From: Rhodoferax sp. UBA4127
Lineage (GTDB): Bacteria; Pseudomonadota; Gammaproteobacteria; Burkholderiales; Burkholderiaceae_C
Length of the DNA: 18,281 nucleotides
Assembly: GCA_002381045.1 (NCBI GenBank)
Contig: DFWT01000061.1
Location: 353-18,633, forward strand
Direction of reading: 5' to 3'
Part shown: positions 1 to 7,614 of the stretch, piece by piece
Layout: the number at the start of each line of letters is the position of its first letter
Position numbering within the stretch: the first letter of the stretch is position 1
Notes under the pieces: model-generated
Told to the model about the DNA's origin: nothing
Databases searched by the model: none
Seen by the model: the letters and a program-made list of their open reading frames with translations, nothing else
Position numbers and translations under genes: made by a program

Positions 1-66
1 GTGCCGGTGATGCTGCTGGTGGTCAATATCGTGAACCGTTCCAAGGGATGGTACGAGAGAGCCTAG
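1..66 (+). CDS. C-terminal end of a membrane transporter, probably ACR3-type arsenite permease (partial)
   Basis: The window opens inside an open frame that runs to a TAG at 64-66. Only 21 residues are visible, reading VPVMLLVVNIVNRSKGWYER and a final Ala. The hydrophobic 'VPVMLxVVxIVN' stretch followed by a short basic tail ending in a Trp-Tyr pair resembles the last transmembrane segment and cytoplasmic tail of ACR3-family arsenite efflux permeases. That match is from memory of the family, on a very short piece. The start and most of the gene lie outside the window. No other arsenic-resistance gene is visible nearby, so the product name is tentative. Confidence 0.55.
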   Translation: MPVMLLVVNIVNRSKGWYERA

Positions 67-148
67 TCGTTACACAATTTATATCTAATACAGCAATAGA
101 TATATCGGCTAAAGGCGTATTAACTTGCAAGGCGGACCGCAAGCTAGT

Positions 149-170
149 ACCGTCACCTCGCGGTGACGGT
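149..170. terminator. Perfect hairpin between convergent genes, possible terminator
   Basis: ACCGTCACC (149-157) and GGTGACGGT (162-170) form a perfect 9-bp stem with a 4-nt loop. The hairpin sits between the end of the plus-strand transporter (66) and the end of the minus-strand cytochrome gene (185), where a bidirectional terminator would be expected. Neither side carries a proper T-run (AAATCTTAAA follows on the plus strand), so intrinsic termination would be weak. Confidence 0.45.
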
Positions 171-184
171 AAATCTTAAAGACT

Positions 185-529
185 TCAGTTGGACAAAATC
201 CAGTCAGCCAAGTTTTTCTGAACTGCGACGTCTTTGCTGTCCAAAATCTTGTGGTCAACTTCCTTGCCATCATCAGTTTTAACTTTGGCACCCTTGGTGA
301 AGTTGTCGATCAGTTTGGCCTGACCGTCGGCTTTGCCCTTGTACTTGGCAGAAATCTTCTTCAACGACGGGCCCTTCTTCTCTTTGTCAACTGCGTGGCA
401 TTTGGTGCATTCGTTGTCTTTGAAAACCGCTTGTGCAGCTGCGGCATCGACAGCGGCGTGCGCGGGGGTCAAGGTGGCGAGTGTCAGCACAGCCGAGCTG
501 GCAATGAGTGAAAGAGTGGCTTTGAACAT
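185..529 (-). CDS. Small periplasmic class I-like cytochrome c, one haem, no methionine in the mature part
   Basis: The protein has 114 residues. Residues 1-25 form a Sec signal peptide with likely cleavage after Ala-His-Ala. A single haem-binding motif C41-T-K-C44-H45 follows, then a Lys-rich domain ending in the ADWIL helix typical of small class I cytochromes. The start ATG at 529 is preceded by AAGGA at a good distance. Class I cytochromes normally use a Met as sixth haem ligand, but the mature chain has no Met at all. His93 (in DHKIL) lies about where the Met would be, so the haem may be bis-His or five-coordinate. It is likely a soluble periplasmic electron carrier. No promoter could be fixed. 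It lies downstream of hoxJ on the same strand, but a 341-nt gap argues for separate transcription. Confidence 0.85.
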   Translation of the reverse strand: MFKATLSLIASSAVLTLATLTPAHAAVDAAAAQAVFKDNECTKCHAVDKEKKGPSLKKISAKYKGKADGQAKLIDNFTKGAKVKTDDGKEVDHKILDSKDVAVQKNLADWILSN

Positions 530-540
530 AATTAAATCCT

Positions 541-870
541 TAAAAAATAAAAGGTAAACAACCTACCTACGCCGACCGCAGAGCTTAACAGCTTGCTACC
601 TTTACTGCATACAAGGAAGCATGTCGTTGAGGCTACAAGCAAGTTACTCAGAAGTGCCGGTTGTTTCCTTTAACGCGGCTGACGGCACCTCAGTTGACAC
701 CGACTGACAGACGGCATTCAGCCCTGCGAGCTTTCAATGTTTGCTTGCGCAGCCTGAACATCATTCACGGTGAAGTAACCAGACACAGTCAGGTGGCAAT
801 ATCAGAAATCGGCTGCATCGTTTGCCAAATGCAACTCATCTTCATGTCCATGGTGTTTTACGGGGCAAAC
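541..870. other. Gene-free stretch between the cytochrome gene and hoxJ
   Basis: I see no supportable gene here. The longest plus-strand frame (76 codons, 661-891) has no ribosome binding site or recognisable sequence and runs into hoxJ. The minus strand contains only very short frames. No convincing terminator hairpin follows hoxJ. The part near 541-600 must hold the 5' leader of the cytochrome gene, but no clear -35/-10 pair is visible. Confidence 0.5.
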
Positions 871-2223
871 CTAAGTCATCGAGGGCAATGAAAGCGTAAA
901 AATGGCCCCAGCGTGTGGCGCAGAAGTGCAAGTCAAATGCCCGCCGTGCTGCTCGACTATCCCGTAGCTGATGGAAAGACCCAGGCCTGTTCCCTTCCCG
1001 ACGGGCTTGGTGGTGTAAAACGGATCAAAGATATGGGGCAGATGTTCTGGCGCGATACCCACCCCGTTGTCTTCGAAATGCACTTGAACCTGTTCGCCAG
1101 TCAAGTTGAGGGTGATAGTTAGTTGCGGCTTGTCGCCCTCAGGTCTTGCTTCCCCACAGGCAGCGTCGGAGGCGTTCTGGATCAAATTCATCATGACTTG
1201 CAGCAGTTGCCCCGAGTTGCCTCGGACGAAACAATCTGGGCCATGCTTCCAATGAATTTCAAAGTTTGGTGAGGAGCCTTTTTGTATCCAATGAATAGCA
1301 CGCTCAATGACCGAATTGAGTTCAACCTGAGTCATGTCACCCTGACTGGAGGTGGAAAAACGCTTGAGGCCGTTGACGATATCGGTGGTACGTTGCGCCC
1401 CTTCAATGGTGCCTTCCATCAAAGACGGCAAGTCCTTTATAAGTGCGTTTATGCGCAGTTCTTGGCCTAAGGCTTGAACCGCTGGTGAAAGGGGAAGGTG
1501 GTGAACAGCATCTAAATATTGGGTCAATCGTTTGCTGTAGCGTTGCATGACATGCACATTGCCAAGCACAAAGCTGATCGGGTTGTTGAGTTCATGCGCA
1601 ACACCCGCAACCAGCCGTCCCAAAGATGCCATTTTTTCTGAATGAAGCAATTGTTGCTGTGCCAACTTGAGCGCGTCGTGCGCCTCGCGTAGCTGGTGGT
1701 ATGCCTGTTTGATTTCCGCAAGAGGGCGACCCACCAGCACCCGTCCCACTTGGCGGCCGTTGCTGTTGTTGCGTGGTGTGCAACTCATATCTACAGGGAC
1801 CGATTGACCTGCTGCATTTATCAAATTGAGTTCCACCACGGCAACTTCGTGAGCAGTGAGGTGGTGCATGGCGAGTTGCCAGCGCTGAACGCTTTGGGCG
1901 TCGGCCAACAAGGCAAGCACGGGTGTTCCACGCAAGTCTGATTCCCGGCGTCCTACCAAGTCACACAGTGCGCTGTTGGTTTCTTCTATCAAACCGTCCT
2001 GATTGCAGGCAATCAGGACGTCGCTCATACTGGAAAGCAGGCTGAAAATAAAATTTTGGGATTGCTCGAGTTGCGCATTCTTTTCCTCAAGTGCAACTTC
2101 ATCGGCGACCAGCTTGGAATACACCTCTTCCATTTTGTGAATGACATCAAGCCATGTGGCCTCACCCACGCCGTCAAGCTTGTCGGGAGACAGATCCTGA
2201 AACTGCGAAGCTTGGTTTGACAT
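871..2223 (-). CDS. hoxJ: HoxJ-type sensor histidine kinase for H2 signalling
   Basis: This cytoplasmic kinase of 450 residues has no transmembrane segment. In order it shows a short coiled coil (about 30-57), a PAS domain (about 58-165), a second coiled coil (about 170-195), the phospho-acceptor helix with H210 in AHELNNPI, and an ATPase domain with N-box N346/N350, G1 box D385-N-G-V-G, F-box F399-F402 and G2 box G409-K-G-T-G-L-G. In Ralstonia and Rhodobacter, HoxJ/HupT forms a complex with the regulatory hydrogenase through its PAS region and phosphorylates HoxA/HupR when H2 is absent. The ATG at 2223 is chosen because it lies 16 nt after hupV; a longer frame starting at 2328 would overlap hupV by 89 nt. 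It is the last gene of the block. All catalytic boxes look intact. Confidence 0.92.
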   Translation of the reverse strand: MSNQASQFQDLSPDKLDGVGEATWLDVIHKMEEVYSKLVADEVALEEKNAQLEQSQNFIFSLLSSMSDVLIACNQDGLIEETNSALCDLVGRRESDLRGTPVLALLADAQSVQRWQLAMHHLTAHEVAVVELNLINAAGQSVPVDMSCTPRNNSNGRQVGRVLVGRPLAEIKQAYHQLREAHDALKLAQQQLLHSEKMASLGRLVAGVAHELNNPISFVLGNVHVMQRYSKRLTQYLDAVHHLPLSPAVQALGQELRINALIKDLPSLMEGTIEGAQRTTDIVNGLKRFSTSSQGDMTQVELNSVIERAIHWIQKGSSPNFEIHWKHGPDCFVRGNSGQLLQVMMNLIQNASDAACGEARPEGDKPQLTITLNLTGEQVQVHFEDNGVGIAPEHLPHIFDPFYTTKPVGKGTGLGLSISYGIVEQHGGHLTCTSAPHAGAIFTLSLPSMT

Positions 2224-2239
2224 GTCCGTCACTCGGGCG

Positions 2240-3733
2240 TCAATGCACCGTACAGACCATGCACGGATCAAACGACCGCACGATGTGCTGGACGGCGACG
2301 CTTTGATTGCTGGACGCTCCAGATCCATTTCCGTCTATGGGAGCTCCTACCAATGCAGATTCAAGTGCCCCGGGGGTCCCAGCCGCATCGCGTGGCGAAA
2401 AGTTCCAACTAGTGGGCGCCACGATCTGGTAATGACTGATTTTGCCCTTCTCAATTCGAAGCCAATGCCCAAGCGCACCTCGGGCGGCCTCCGTTAAACC
2501 TACGCCCTGCCCTTGCTCAGGCACGCTATGGGGCTGATGAAACGCTTCACCGGGGACTAAATCGTTAAGCCAGGCCTCCATCATCGGCACGATGCGCGCA
2601 ATTTCCAAAAGTCGCGCCAATATGCGGGTCGTGACGCATCCTCCATGGGTGGCGACGGCATCAACGATGAGCGCATGCCCGTCAACCAATTGACGGGCGA
2701 TTGCACCGGTCTCGCAAACTTGACTTGCCAGGCGCGGGGCCTTATTCCAGGTATAGGCGCCAACCTTGTCGGCCAATGGTTTCGTGGATCCGTTCATTGG
2801 GTGCAAGGGCGCACGCAGAGCGCTGTCATCGTACCAAGCATGGGATGCATCTTCAGAGATATCGCGGCTGTCCAGTGAAGACACCAGTTGACTTTGCGCA
2901 TGCCACACGCCCTGAGCGAAAGCGTGATGGCCATCGGGTTGGGCATAAGCCCCGTAACTAAGGTAGCGCCCTGGGCCAACCCCCAATTCAGGCAGCCTGG
3001 CCTGTGCCGAGATTTCCAGGAACAATGCCAAGTCACTGTCAGGTGCGCGCTCGCGCCAGCGCTCCAGGTCCGTTAGATCGCCCAGCGCCGTCACGCTTTC
3101 AAGCGCAGAACCAAACAGGCATTGCTCAAGAAAAGAGCGCATCTCACGGACCTTTCCCAACAGTCGAACTCGCTCGCTCGCCTCGATGGTGCGTGAACTG
3201 CCTCCGGGTAACACCGATCCTGTATGTGGCCATCGCCCGCCCAGTATTCCAATCAATTCAAACCAGCGGGCACGCGCAGCGAGGGCTTGGCGGCTATGAA
3301 TTCCACCGGTTGCGCTACCTGCCAATGCTGCAAAGCGCAATTGGGCTTGTTTGAACCACGGCCGGGTAGCGTAAACCTCCCGGGTGAAATCCGGCATAAA
3401 AAAGAGGTAGAAATGGGTCAGGTGATCGGCCAGGTTTTCGCAGGCCAATATCAAGTTGGTCGCAATGACGCCGTTTGCAGGCGCCTGAACGCCACAGGCC
3501 TCAGCCAGTGCTCGTGCTGCGGCCACAGACTGTGACACGGAGCAAATGCCACAGATGCGTGGCACGATGGTCAAGGCGTCCATCGGATCACGGCCACACA
3601 ACATGAGCTCAAAACCGCGAAACATGGGCGCGCTCACTTGTGCGTGTGTGACCCGCCCATCGACCACATCCAGTCGCACTTCGAGGTCACCCTCGACACG
3701 GTTGAAAGGACCAAGAATCAGCCGTTGCGACAT
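2240..3733 (-). CDS. hupV: Regulatory (H2-sensing) [NiFe] hydrogenase large subunit
   Basis: The protein (497 residues; called HoxC in Ralstonia) carries the NiFe site. The N-terminal ligand pair is C61-G-I-C64 and the C-terminal pair is C491/C494 in DPCMVCTVH. The chain stops exactly at that His, so there is no C-terminal extension and no protease step, a hallmark of the sensor type. I63 and F111 match the bulky Ile/Phe pair (62/110 in Ralstonia HoxC) that narrows the gas channel and protects the sensor from O2. An AGGTGA ribosome binding site precedes the ATG. The gene lies 18 nt after hupU and 16 nt before hoxJ. It is expected to be cytoplasmic, paired with HupU and docked on HoxJ. Confidence 0.94.
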   Translation of the reverse strand: MSQRLILGPFNRVEGDLEVRLDVVDGRVTHAQVSAPMFRGFELMLCGRDPMDALTIVPRICGICSVSQSVAAARALAEACGVQAPANGVIATNLILACENLADHLTHFYLFFMPDFTREVYATRPWFKQAQLRFAALAGSATGGIHSRQALAARARWFELIGILGGRWPHTGSVLPGGSSRTIEASERVRLLGKVREMRSFLEQCLFGSALESVTALGDLTDLERWRERAPDSDLALFLEISAQARLPELGVGPGRYLSYGAYAQPDGHHAFAQGVWHAQSQLVSSLDSRDISEDASHAWYDDSALRAPLHPMNGSTKPLADKVGAYTWNKAPRLASQVCETGAIARQLVDGHALIVDAVATHGGCVTTRILARLLEIARIVPMMEAWLNDLVPGEAFHQPHSVPEQGQGVGLTEAARGALGHWLRIEKGKISHYQIVAPTSWNFSPRDAAGTPGALESALVGAPIDGNGSGASSNQSVAVQHIVRSFDPCMVCTVH

Positions 3734-3751
3734 GGGTGAGTCACCTGGACA

Positions 3752-4747
3752 TCAACGGCTGTGACGCGAGGCTGGGGGCAACACCACATGGTCGCTGCGG
3801 GAATTGACCTTGACTCGTTTTGGGGTTGCGCTTTTTGACAGCGAGGCCAGCGCGACAAACCAGGCTTTGGGCATATCCGTGGGCAAGCCGACGGGGATAC
3901 CGGCCAGTTTCGGGGTCATGTGGAACGCATGACCAGGGCTTTGAAAACCAGGTGCCGTGCACTTGATGCACGCAAAGCCACCGCGCAGGCAGGAACCTTC
4001 ACCGTTCCAAAGTCGTGTATTGCAGTCAGCATGCGCTTGTGTGCCTTTGCAACCTAAATTCTCCATCAGGCATCCCAAGTCAGTAGGCAGGGCTGCACTG
4101 GCCTTGTACTCGTAGTACTCATTGCGCGGGCAACCATGATGCACCAGTTGATCAGCATAGAGGCGTGGTCGCCCCAGAGGATCCAGGTTGTCCGCGCCAA
4201 ACTGATCAGAGGCGAGCAGCATCAAAGTATCAAGTACCCATCCCGGGTGGGTGGGACAGCCGGAAATGTTGATCACAGGCAGTCCAGAGCGGCTTTTAAA
4301 TTCCGCTCCAAGCAGACCACCCCGGTACTCATCCTCAAACTGCAGGCCACAAGCATCTGCTGGGTTGCTGCCAGTGGCACTGATACCACCCCATGCGGCG
4401 CAACTGCCGATGGCTAAAACCTGTCCGGCCACCGCTGACAGCTTGCTTATCCAAGTCATCATGGGCGTGTCGGTACCCGCCAGCAAATGAAACCGGCCCG
4501 TACGATTTGGCCCACGCAATACAGCGCCTTCAACACAGAGTGCATCCAAACGGATTAGACCCGTCAGACAGTCGTCGAGCAAATCGAGCAACTCTTGTTG
4601 ACCTTCCAATGACAAAGCGGGATGCCAAAGGAGGTTGATGTTGCTACTTCGCAGCCAGGCGGGGAAATCAGTGGTGTCAGCACAAAGCAGCGACATGCTG
4701 CAGCCACCACACCCACCAGACTGGAGCCACAACACATTGAATGCCAT
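3752..4747 (-). CDS. hupU: Regulatory (H2-sensing) [NiFe] hydrogenase small subunit
   Basis: The protein (331 residues; called HoxB in Ralstonia) has the Fe-S ligands of a [NiFe] hydrogenase small subunit: proximal C13, C16, C116 and C164; distal H203/C206, C226 and C233; and medial C242, C260 and C263. It begins directly with MAFNVLWLQSGGCGGC, with no Tat signal, which marks it as a cytoplasmic sensor subunit rather than an exported enzyme. An in-frame ATG five codons earlier (4762) lacks a ribosome binding site; the chosen ATG has GGGA just upstream. The tail after about residue 290 is basic and, in the family, helps bind the kinase. It follows hoxA by 72 nt and is co-directional with hupV and hoxJ. 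Confidence 0.93.
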   Translation of the reverse strand: MAFNVLWLQSGGCGGCSMSLLCADTTDFPAWLRSSNINLLWHPALSLEGQQELLDLLDDCLTGLIRLDALCVEGAVLRGPNRTGRFHLLAGTDTPMMTWISKLSAVAGQVLAIGSCAAWGGISATGSNPADACGLQFEDEYRGGLLGAEFKSRSGLPVINISGCPTHPGWVLDTLMLLASDQFGADNLDPLGRPRLYADQLVHHGCPRNEYYEYKASAALPTDLGCLMENLGCKGTQAHADCNTRLWNGEGSCLRGGFACIKCTAPGFQSPGHAFHMTPKLAGIPVGLPTDMPKAWFVALASLSKSATPKRVKVNSRSDHVVLPPASRHSR

Positions 4748-4819
4748 TTCCGTCCCTTTCAAAGATCAACTGCACAAGCAATGCAGGGATCAATTGCTGC
4801 TCTGGGTGATTCGGTCATT

Positions 4820-6259
4820 TCAGTGCTCAAGACCGAGGCGAAGAAGTTTCATGCGCAAACCAACCCGCGTCAAGCCCAACTCCTGCGCCACATGTGTTTT
4901 GTTGCTGTTGTGTCGCCGCATTGATTCTCGAATGAGCTGGGCTTCCATGCGCTCAAGACGGTGCTTGAGTTGACCTGATGAGCCATCGTCGTTTTCGATC
5001 TCAGGGATATCGCTGGCGTGCTTTACATGTGTCTTTTGCAATCTGGGCGACAAAACATCTGGACCCAACAAGGCACCATCACTCAATGCCATGGCCCGGC
5101 GTATTTCGTTTTGCAACTCGCGAACATTTCCGGGCCAGCTGTATTGCGTGAGCATATCCATCGCCTGCGGGGTCAAGCTGCGACCGATCAGGGGCGACTG
5201 CTTCAAAAGATCAGTAACGATCAATGGAATGTCCTGGGCGCGATCGCGCAGGGCTGGAAGATGCAGGGTCATTCCAGCGATGCGGTAATACAAATCTTCT
5301 CGAAAACGTCCCGAAGCGACATCGGCCTCCAAGTCACGGTTGGTTGCTGCGATCAGGCGGACATCGACTGCAACCGGTCGGGGGCTTCCCAGTGGTCGCA
5401 CTTCGCCCTCTTGCAACGCGCGTAACAACTTGACTTGAAACGCCGGTGAGGTCTCGCCTATTTCATCAAGAAATAAAGTGCCGCCATCGGCCTGCTGAAA
5501 TAGTCCAATGTGCGATTCGATCGCACCGGTGAAGGAACCTCGTTTATGACCAAACAATTCACTCTCGAGCAAGTTGTCTGGCATCGCACCGCAGTTTTCC
5601 ACCACAAATGGTTTCTCGGATCTGCTGCTTGCATAGTGAATTGCGCGGGCAATCAATTCTTTTCCGGTGCCCGACTCGCCGGCGATCAGTACCGACAGGT
5701 CGTGCACAGCAACCCGTTCGGCGAGGGTACAGATGTGGTTAAGTGGGCTGGTGCTTGCGCGCAGGAGTTTGTCAAAACTCGCTTGTGCCTTCGCCTTGCG
5801 GCGAAGATCGGTGACACGCAGGGCAAGACTTTCAGGAGTGGTGCGCAACTCCATCGTCAGTCGTTGGTTTTCCTGCTGCAGACACCACAACTCTCCAGCC
5901 TTTTGCATCGTCAACATCAATTGATCGGGATGCCAAGGCTTTAAAATGTACTGCCAAATTCCAGCCTCATTGATGCCAGTGATAATGTCTTCAACTTCAG
6001 TGAAGCCAGACAAAATGATGCGAACCGTGTCTGGCCATCGGTCACGGACCGTGCGCAAAAATGCAACGCCCGATGTACCTGGCATGCGCTGGTCAGATAA
6101 AACAATGTGCACCAACTCATTTTCCAGGATGGTGATGCCTTCTTCTGCCGAGTTGGCGGCCAACACCCTGAAGTCATCAGCGAGCGTGCGCTGAAGCGTC
6201 TCGAGCGAACGCTGTTCATCGTCCACGACTAAGACAGACAGGGAATCGCGCGGTCTCAT
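4820..6259 (-). CDS. hoxA: NtrC-type response regulator activating hydrogenase genes with sigma-54
   Basis: The protein has 479 residues and three domains. The receiver domain shows acidic D13/D14, phospho-acceptor D56 (SDQRMPG) and K107. The AAA+ domain carries Walker A GESGTGKE (194-201), the sigma-54 contact loop GSFTGA (241-246), Walker B (about 260-266) and WPGNVREL (375-382). A Fis-type helix-turn-helix spans about 455-475. It is the HoxA/HupR family of hydrogenase regulators; in relatives the unphosphorylated form activates transcription, and HoxJ/HupT silences it by phosphorylation when H2 is absent. The adjacent hupUV-hoxJ genes give the full signalling set. The ATG at 6259 has GGGAG nine bases upstream and overlaps the stop of a 45-codon ORF as ATGA. 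Its most likely target is the sigma-54 promoter before hybO. Confidence 0.94.
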   Translation of the reverse strand: MRPRDSLSVLVVDDEQRSLETLQRTLADDFRVLAANSAEEGITILENELVHIVLSDQRMPGTSGVAFLRTVRDRWPDTVRIILSGFTEVEDIITGINEAGIWQYILKPWHPDQLMLTMQKAGELWCLQQENQRLTMELRTTPESLALRVTDLRRKAKAQASFDKLLRASTSPLNHICTLAERVAVHDLSVLIAGESGTGKELIARAIHYASSRSEKPFVVENCGAMPDNLLESELFGHKRGSFTGAIESHIGLFQQADGGTLFLDEIGETSPAFQVKLLRALQEGEVRPLGSPRPVAVDVRLIAATNRDLEADVASGRFREDLYYRIAGMTLHLPALRDRAQDIPLIVTDLLKQSPLIGRSLTPQAMDMLTQYSWPGNVRELQNEIRRAMALSDGALLGPDVLSPRLQKTHVKHASDIPEIENDDGSSGQLKHRLERMEAQLIRESMRRHNSNKTHVAQELGLTRVGLRMKLLRLGLEH

Positions 6260-6393
6260 GGAAACGGTCTCCCTGAAGCGAGATAATGCGAAAGGAGTCG
6301 TGATGCCCCGAAAACTGAGACTTGAGACCTGGCCGTGCGCCGGGCATCTTCCATGATTTGCAGCGTTCCCTCTGTCACGAAGATCCCGTACAT
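6256..6393 (-). CDS. Candidate 45-residue small protein coupled to hoxA, unknown function
   Basis: This ORF fills the gap between the hemerythrin gene and hoxA. It begins with ATG at 6393 and ends with a TGA that shares two bases with the hoxA ATG (ATGA), the usual sign of translational coupling. The product starts MYGIFVTEGTLQIMEDARR and ends SHYLASGRPFP; it has no clear signal peptide, transmembrane segment or cysteine. The only ribosome binding site candidate is a weak GAGCC about ten bases upstream, inside the end of the previous gene. I recognise no family. It could be a real small protein, a leader setting HoxA levels, or chance: a 144-nt gap can contain such an ORF by accident, although the exact ATGA junction argues against that. 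Confidence 0.4.
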   Translation of the reverse strand: MYGIFVTEGTLQIMEDARRTARSQVSVFGASRLLSHYLASGRPFP

Positions 6394-6403
6394 GCTGTGC
6401 GGC

Positions 6404-6799
6404 TCATTGTCCCGTGCGCACGTAGTTCGCTAGCCGACTGTCACGTGTGGCAATGTGCAGTTTTACAAATCCCAGAACCTCGTGGGCTTTACCAGCCAAG
6501 AGCGCCGACTTACCCACTTTGAGGTTGCTGGCGAGTCCAGTCAAAACATCGAGCATGTGAACGTGATCCTGTAAGTGATCTTCATAGTCCGGGTAGCTCT
6601 TCATTCGCATCAGAAGTTCTTCGGACATGAAGTGAGCTTCACTGTAGTCAATCAAGTCAGTGAGCAGCGACTCCACAGTTGCGGCATTCTCCCCTTGGTC
6701 GATGGCTTGGCAGAGCTTATGTAGCAGATCAAGTTGCAACTCATGCTCACGGGCGTTGCCATCATTAGCCTGCACGTTGAAGTCACGTATATCTGACAT
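6404..6799 (-). CDS. Bacteriohemerythrin (di-iron O2-binding protein) within the hydrogenase block
   Basis: The protein has 131 residues and a single hemerythrin domain with no signal peptide, so it is probably cytoplasmic. The full di-iron ligand set can be picked out: H19, H57-xxx-E61, H75-xxx-H79 and H115-xxxx-D120. Such proteins bind O2 reversibly and serve as O2 stores, carriers or sensors. The ATG at 6799 has AAGGGG seven bases upstream; an in-frame TTG five codons earlier overlaps that site and is rejected. It sits 36 nt after hybE and before hoxA, inside an otherwise purely hydrogenase gene set. Protecting the O2-sensitive enzyme or its assembly, or feeding O2 status to the regulators, are inferences from position. 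Confidence 0.88.
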   Translation of the reverse strand: MSDIRDFNVQANDGNAREHELQLDLLHKLCQAIDQGENAATVESLLTDLIDYSEAHFMSEELLMRMKSYPDYEDHLQDHVHMLDVLTGLASNLKVGKSALLAGKAHEVLGFVKLHIATRDSRLANYVRTGQ

Positions 6800-6835
6800 G
6801 TGTCGCCCCTTCAAAGTCGTTTGATGAGTGCAAGT

Positions 6836-7342
6836 CTACGACTTGCCTAAAGAAAAGAAATCGCGCCGCGATACGATCTTTTTTTGTTCATTGGAGATCG
6901 GTGAGTTGGTGGGTGATTGATCGACTTTGTCAACAGGCGCGGTCAACAAACCTATCAATGCCGCACGAGCCGTTTGCACCGCCTCTGTCTGATTCGAGAA
7001 CTTGTTCATGGGTGAAAAAAGTGAGCAACTTTGGTACTCACCCAGTTCTTCTTCGTGTCCACCCAAAAAAGCAAAATCCCCTGCGGGAAAGTTGACAAAC
7101 CGACGTTTGTTCACTCCAACAGAAGACCATCCCTCCCCGCTACCGGGCACCAATGTCATGCTCATGCACCAAGGAGTTATCACCATGCCTAGCCAGTGAC
7201 CTTGCCAACGCTGGAAATCAATGGCCTGTACCTGGAGTGCCTGGTTAAGTATCGGCACATCGACCATGCTGGTATTTTGAATGCGGAAAAAAACTGCCTC
7301 GACGGCTTCTTCTGGGTTGCTCGCATGGATCCGAAACGTCAT
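6836..7342 (-). CDS. hybE: HybE-family hydrogenase assembly chaperone
   Basis: The protein has 168 residues. It shows the family core: ILNQALQVQAIDFQRWQGHW (31-50), LGMVITPWCMSMTLVPG (51-67), FPAGDF (85-90) and GEYQSCSLFSPM (101-112). HybE of E. coli binds the Tat signal of the small subunit HybO and holds back export until assembly is complete; HoxT and HupJ are relatives. The start ATG (7342) overlaps the hypC-like stop as ATGA and has AAGGA upstream; an upstream in-frame start at 7369 is not needed. A disordered tail from about residue 140 ends in SRRDFFSLGKS, which looks like a twin-arginine motif at the wrong end of the protein. Confidence 0.9.
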   Translation of the reverse strand: MTFRIHASNPEEAVEAVFFRIQNTSMVDVPILNQALQVQAIDFQRWQGHWLGMVITPWCMSMTLVPGSGEGWSSVGVNKRRFVNFPAGDFAFLGGHEEELGEYQSCSLFSPMNKFSNQTEAVQTARAALIGLLTAPVDKVDQSPTNSPISNEQKKIVSRRDFFSLGKS

Positions 7343-7605
7343 GTCAATTTTCCTTGATCCGAACCACAAAGACGTGCGTCATCAGTTTGGGTCATCAAGT
7401 CCTGCATCATCGCCAGGGCTTCTTTGGCGCGTTGGGGCTCGATGCGCTCGAACGCAAAGCCACCAGCCTGAATCAGCAGATAGTCACCGACCTGGATTTC
7501 TTCATCCATCAAGATCAAACTCACCGTGCGCAATTGCCCAAAACACTCTGTCACAGCCGTTCCATCACCAAGTTCAACGACCAAAGAGGGGGCTGCCAGG
7601 CACAT
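7339..7605 (-). CDS. hybG: HypC/HybG/HoxL-family hydrogenase maturation chaperone
   Basis: The protein has 88 residues and begins Met-Cys-Leu, then AAPSLV. The exposed Cys2 after Met removal is the essential residue of HypC-type proteins, which carry the Fe(CN)2CO unit to the large-subunit precursor. The small OB-like barrel (about 8-55, with DYLLIQAGGFAFERI) and a helix (about 58-72) fit the family's usual 75-95 residues. It begins 9 nt after hybD and overlaps hybE by ATGA, without its own good ribosome binding site, so translation is probably coupled. The neighbours suggest it is the dedicated HypC for this enzyme, like HybG for E. coli Hyd-2 or HoxL for the Ralstonia enzyme. The exact paralogue name is inferred from position. 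Confidence 0.88.
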   Translation of the reverse strand: MCLAAPSLVVELGDGTAVTECFGQLRTVSLILMDEEIQVGDYLLIQAGGFAFERIEPQRAKEALAMMQDLMTQTDDARLCGSDQGKLT

Positions 7606-7614
7606 ATTTGAAAT

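Noticed and set aside
826..866. Inverted repeat GTTTGCC / GGCAAAC after hoxJ as terminator
   Set aside because: The arms are only 7 bp, lie more than 25 bp apart and no T-run follows.
661..891. 76-codon plus-strand frame downstream of hoxJ
   Set aside because: No ATG with a ribosome binding site, no recognisable sequence, and it overlaps the end of hoxJ on the other strand.
2224..2328. Extended start of hoxJ, 35 codons upstream
   Set aside because: It would overlap the end of hupV by 89 nt and adds sequence unlike the family; the ATG at 2223 follows the hupV stop by 16 nt.
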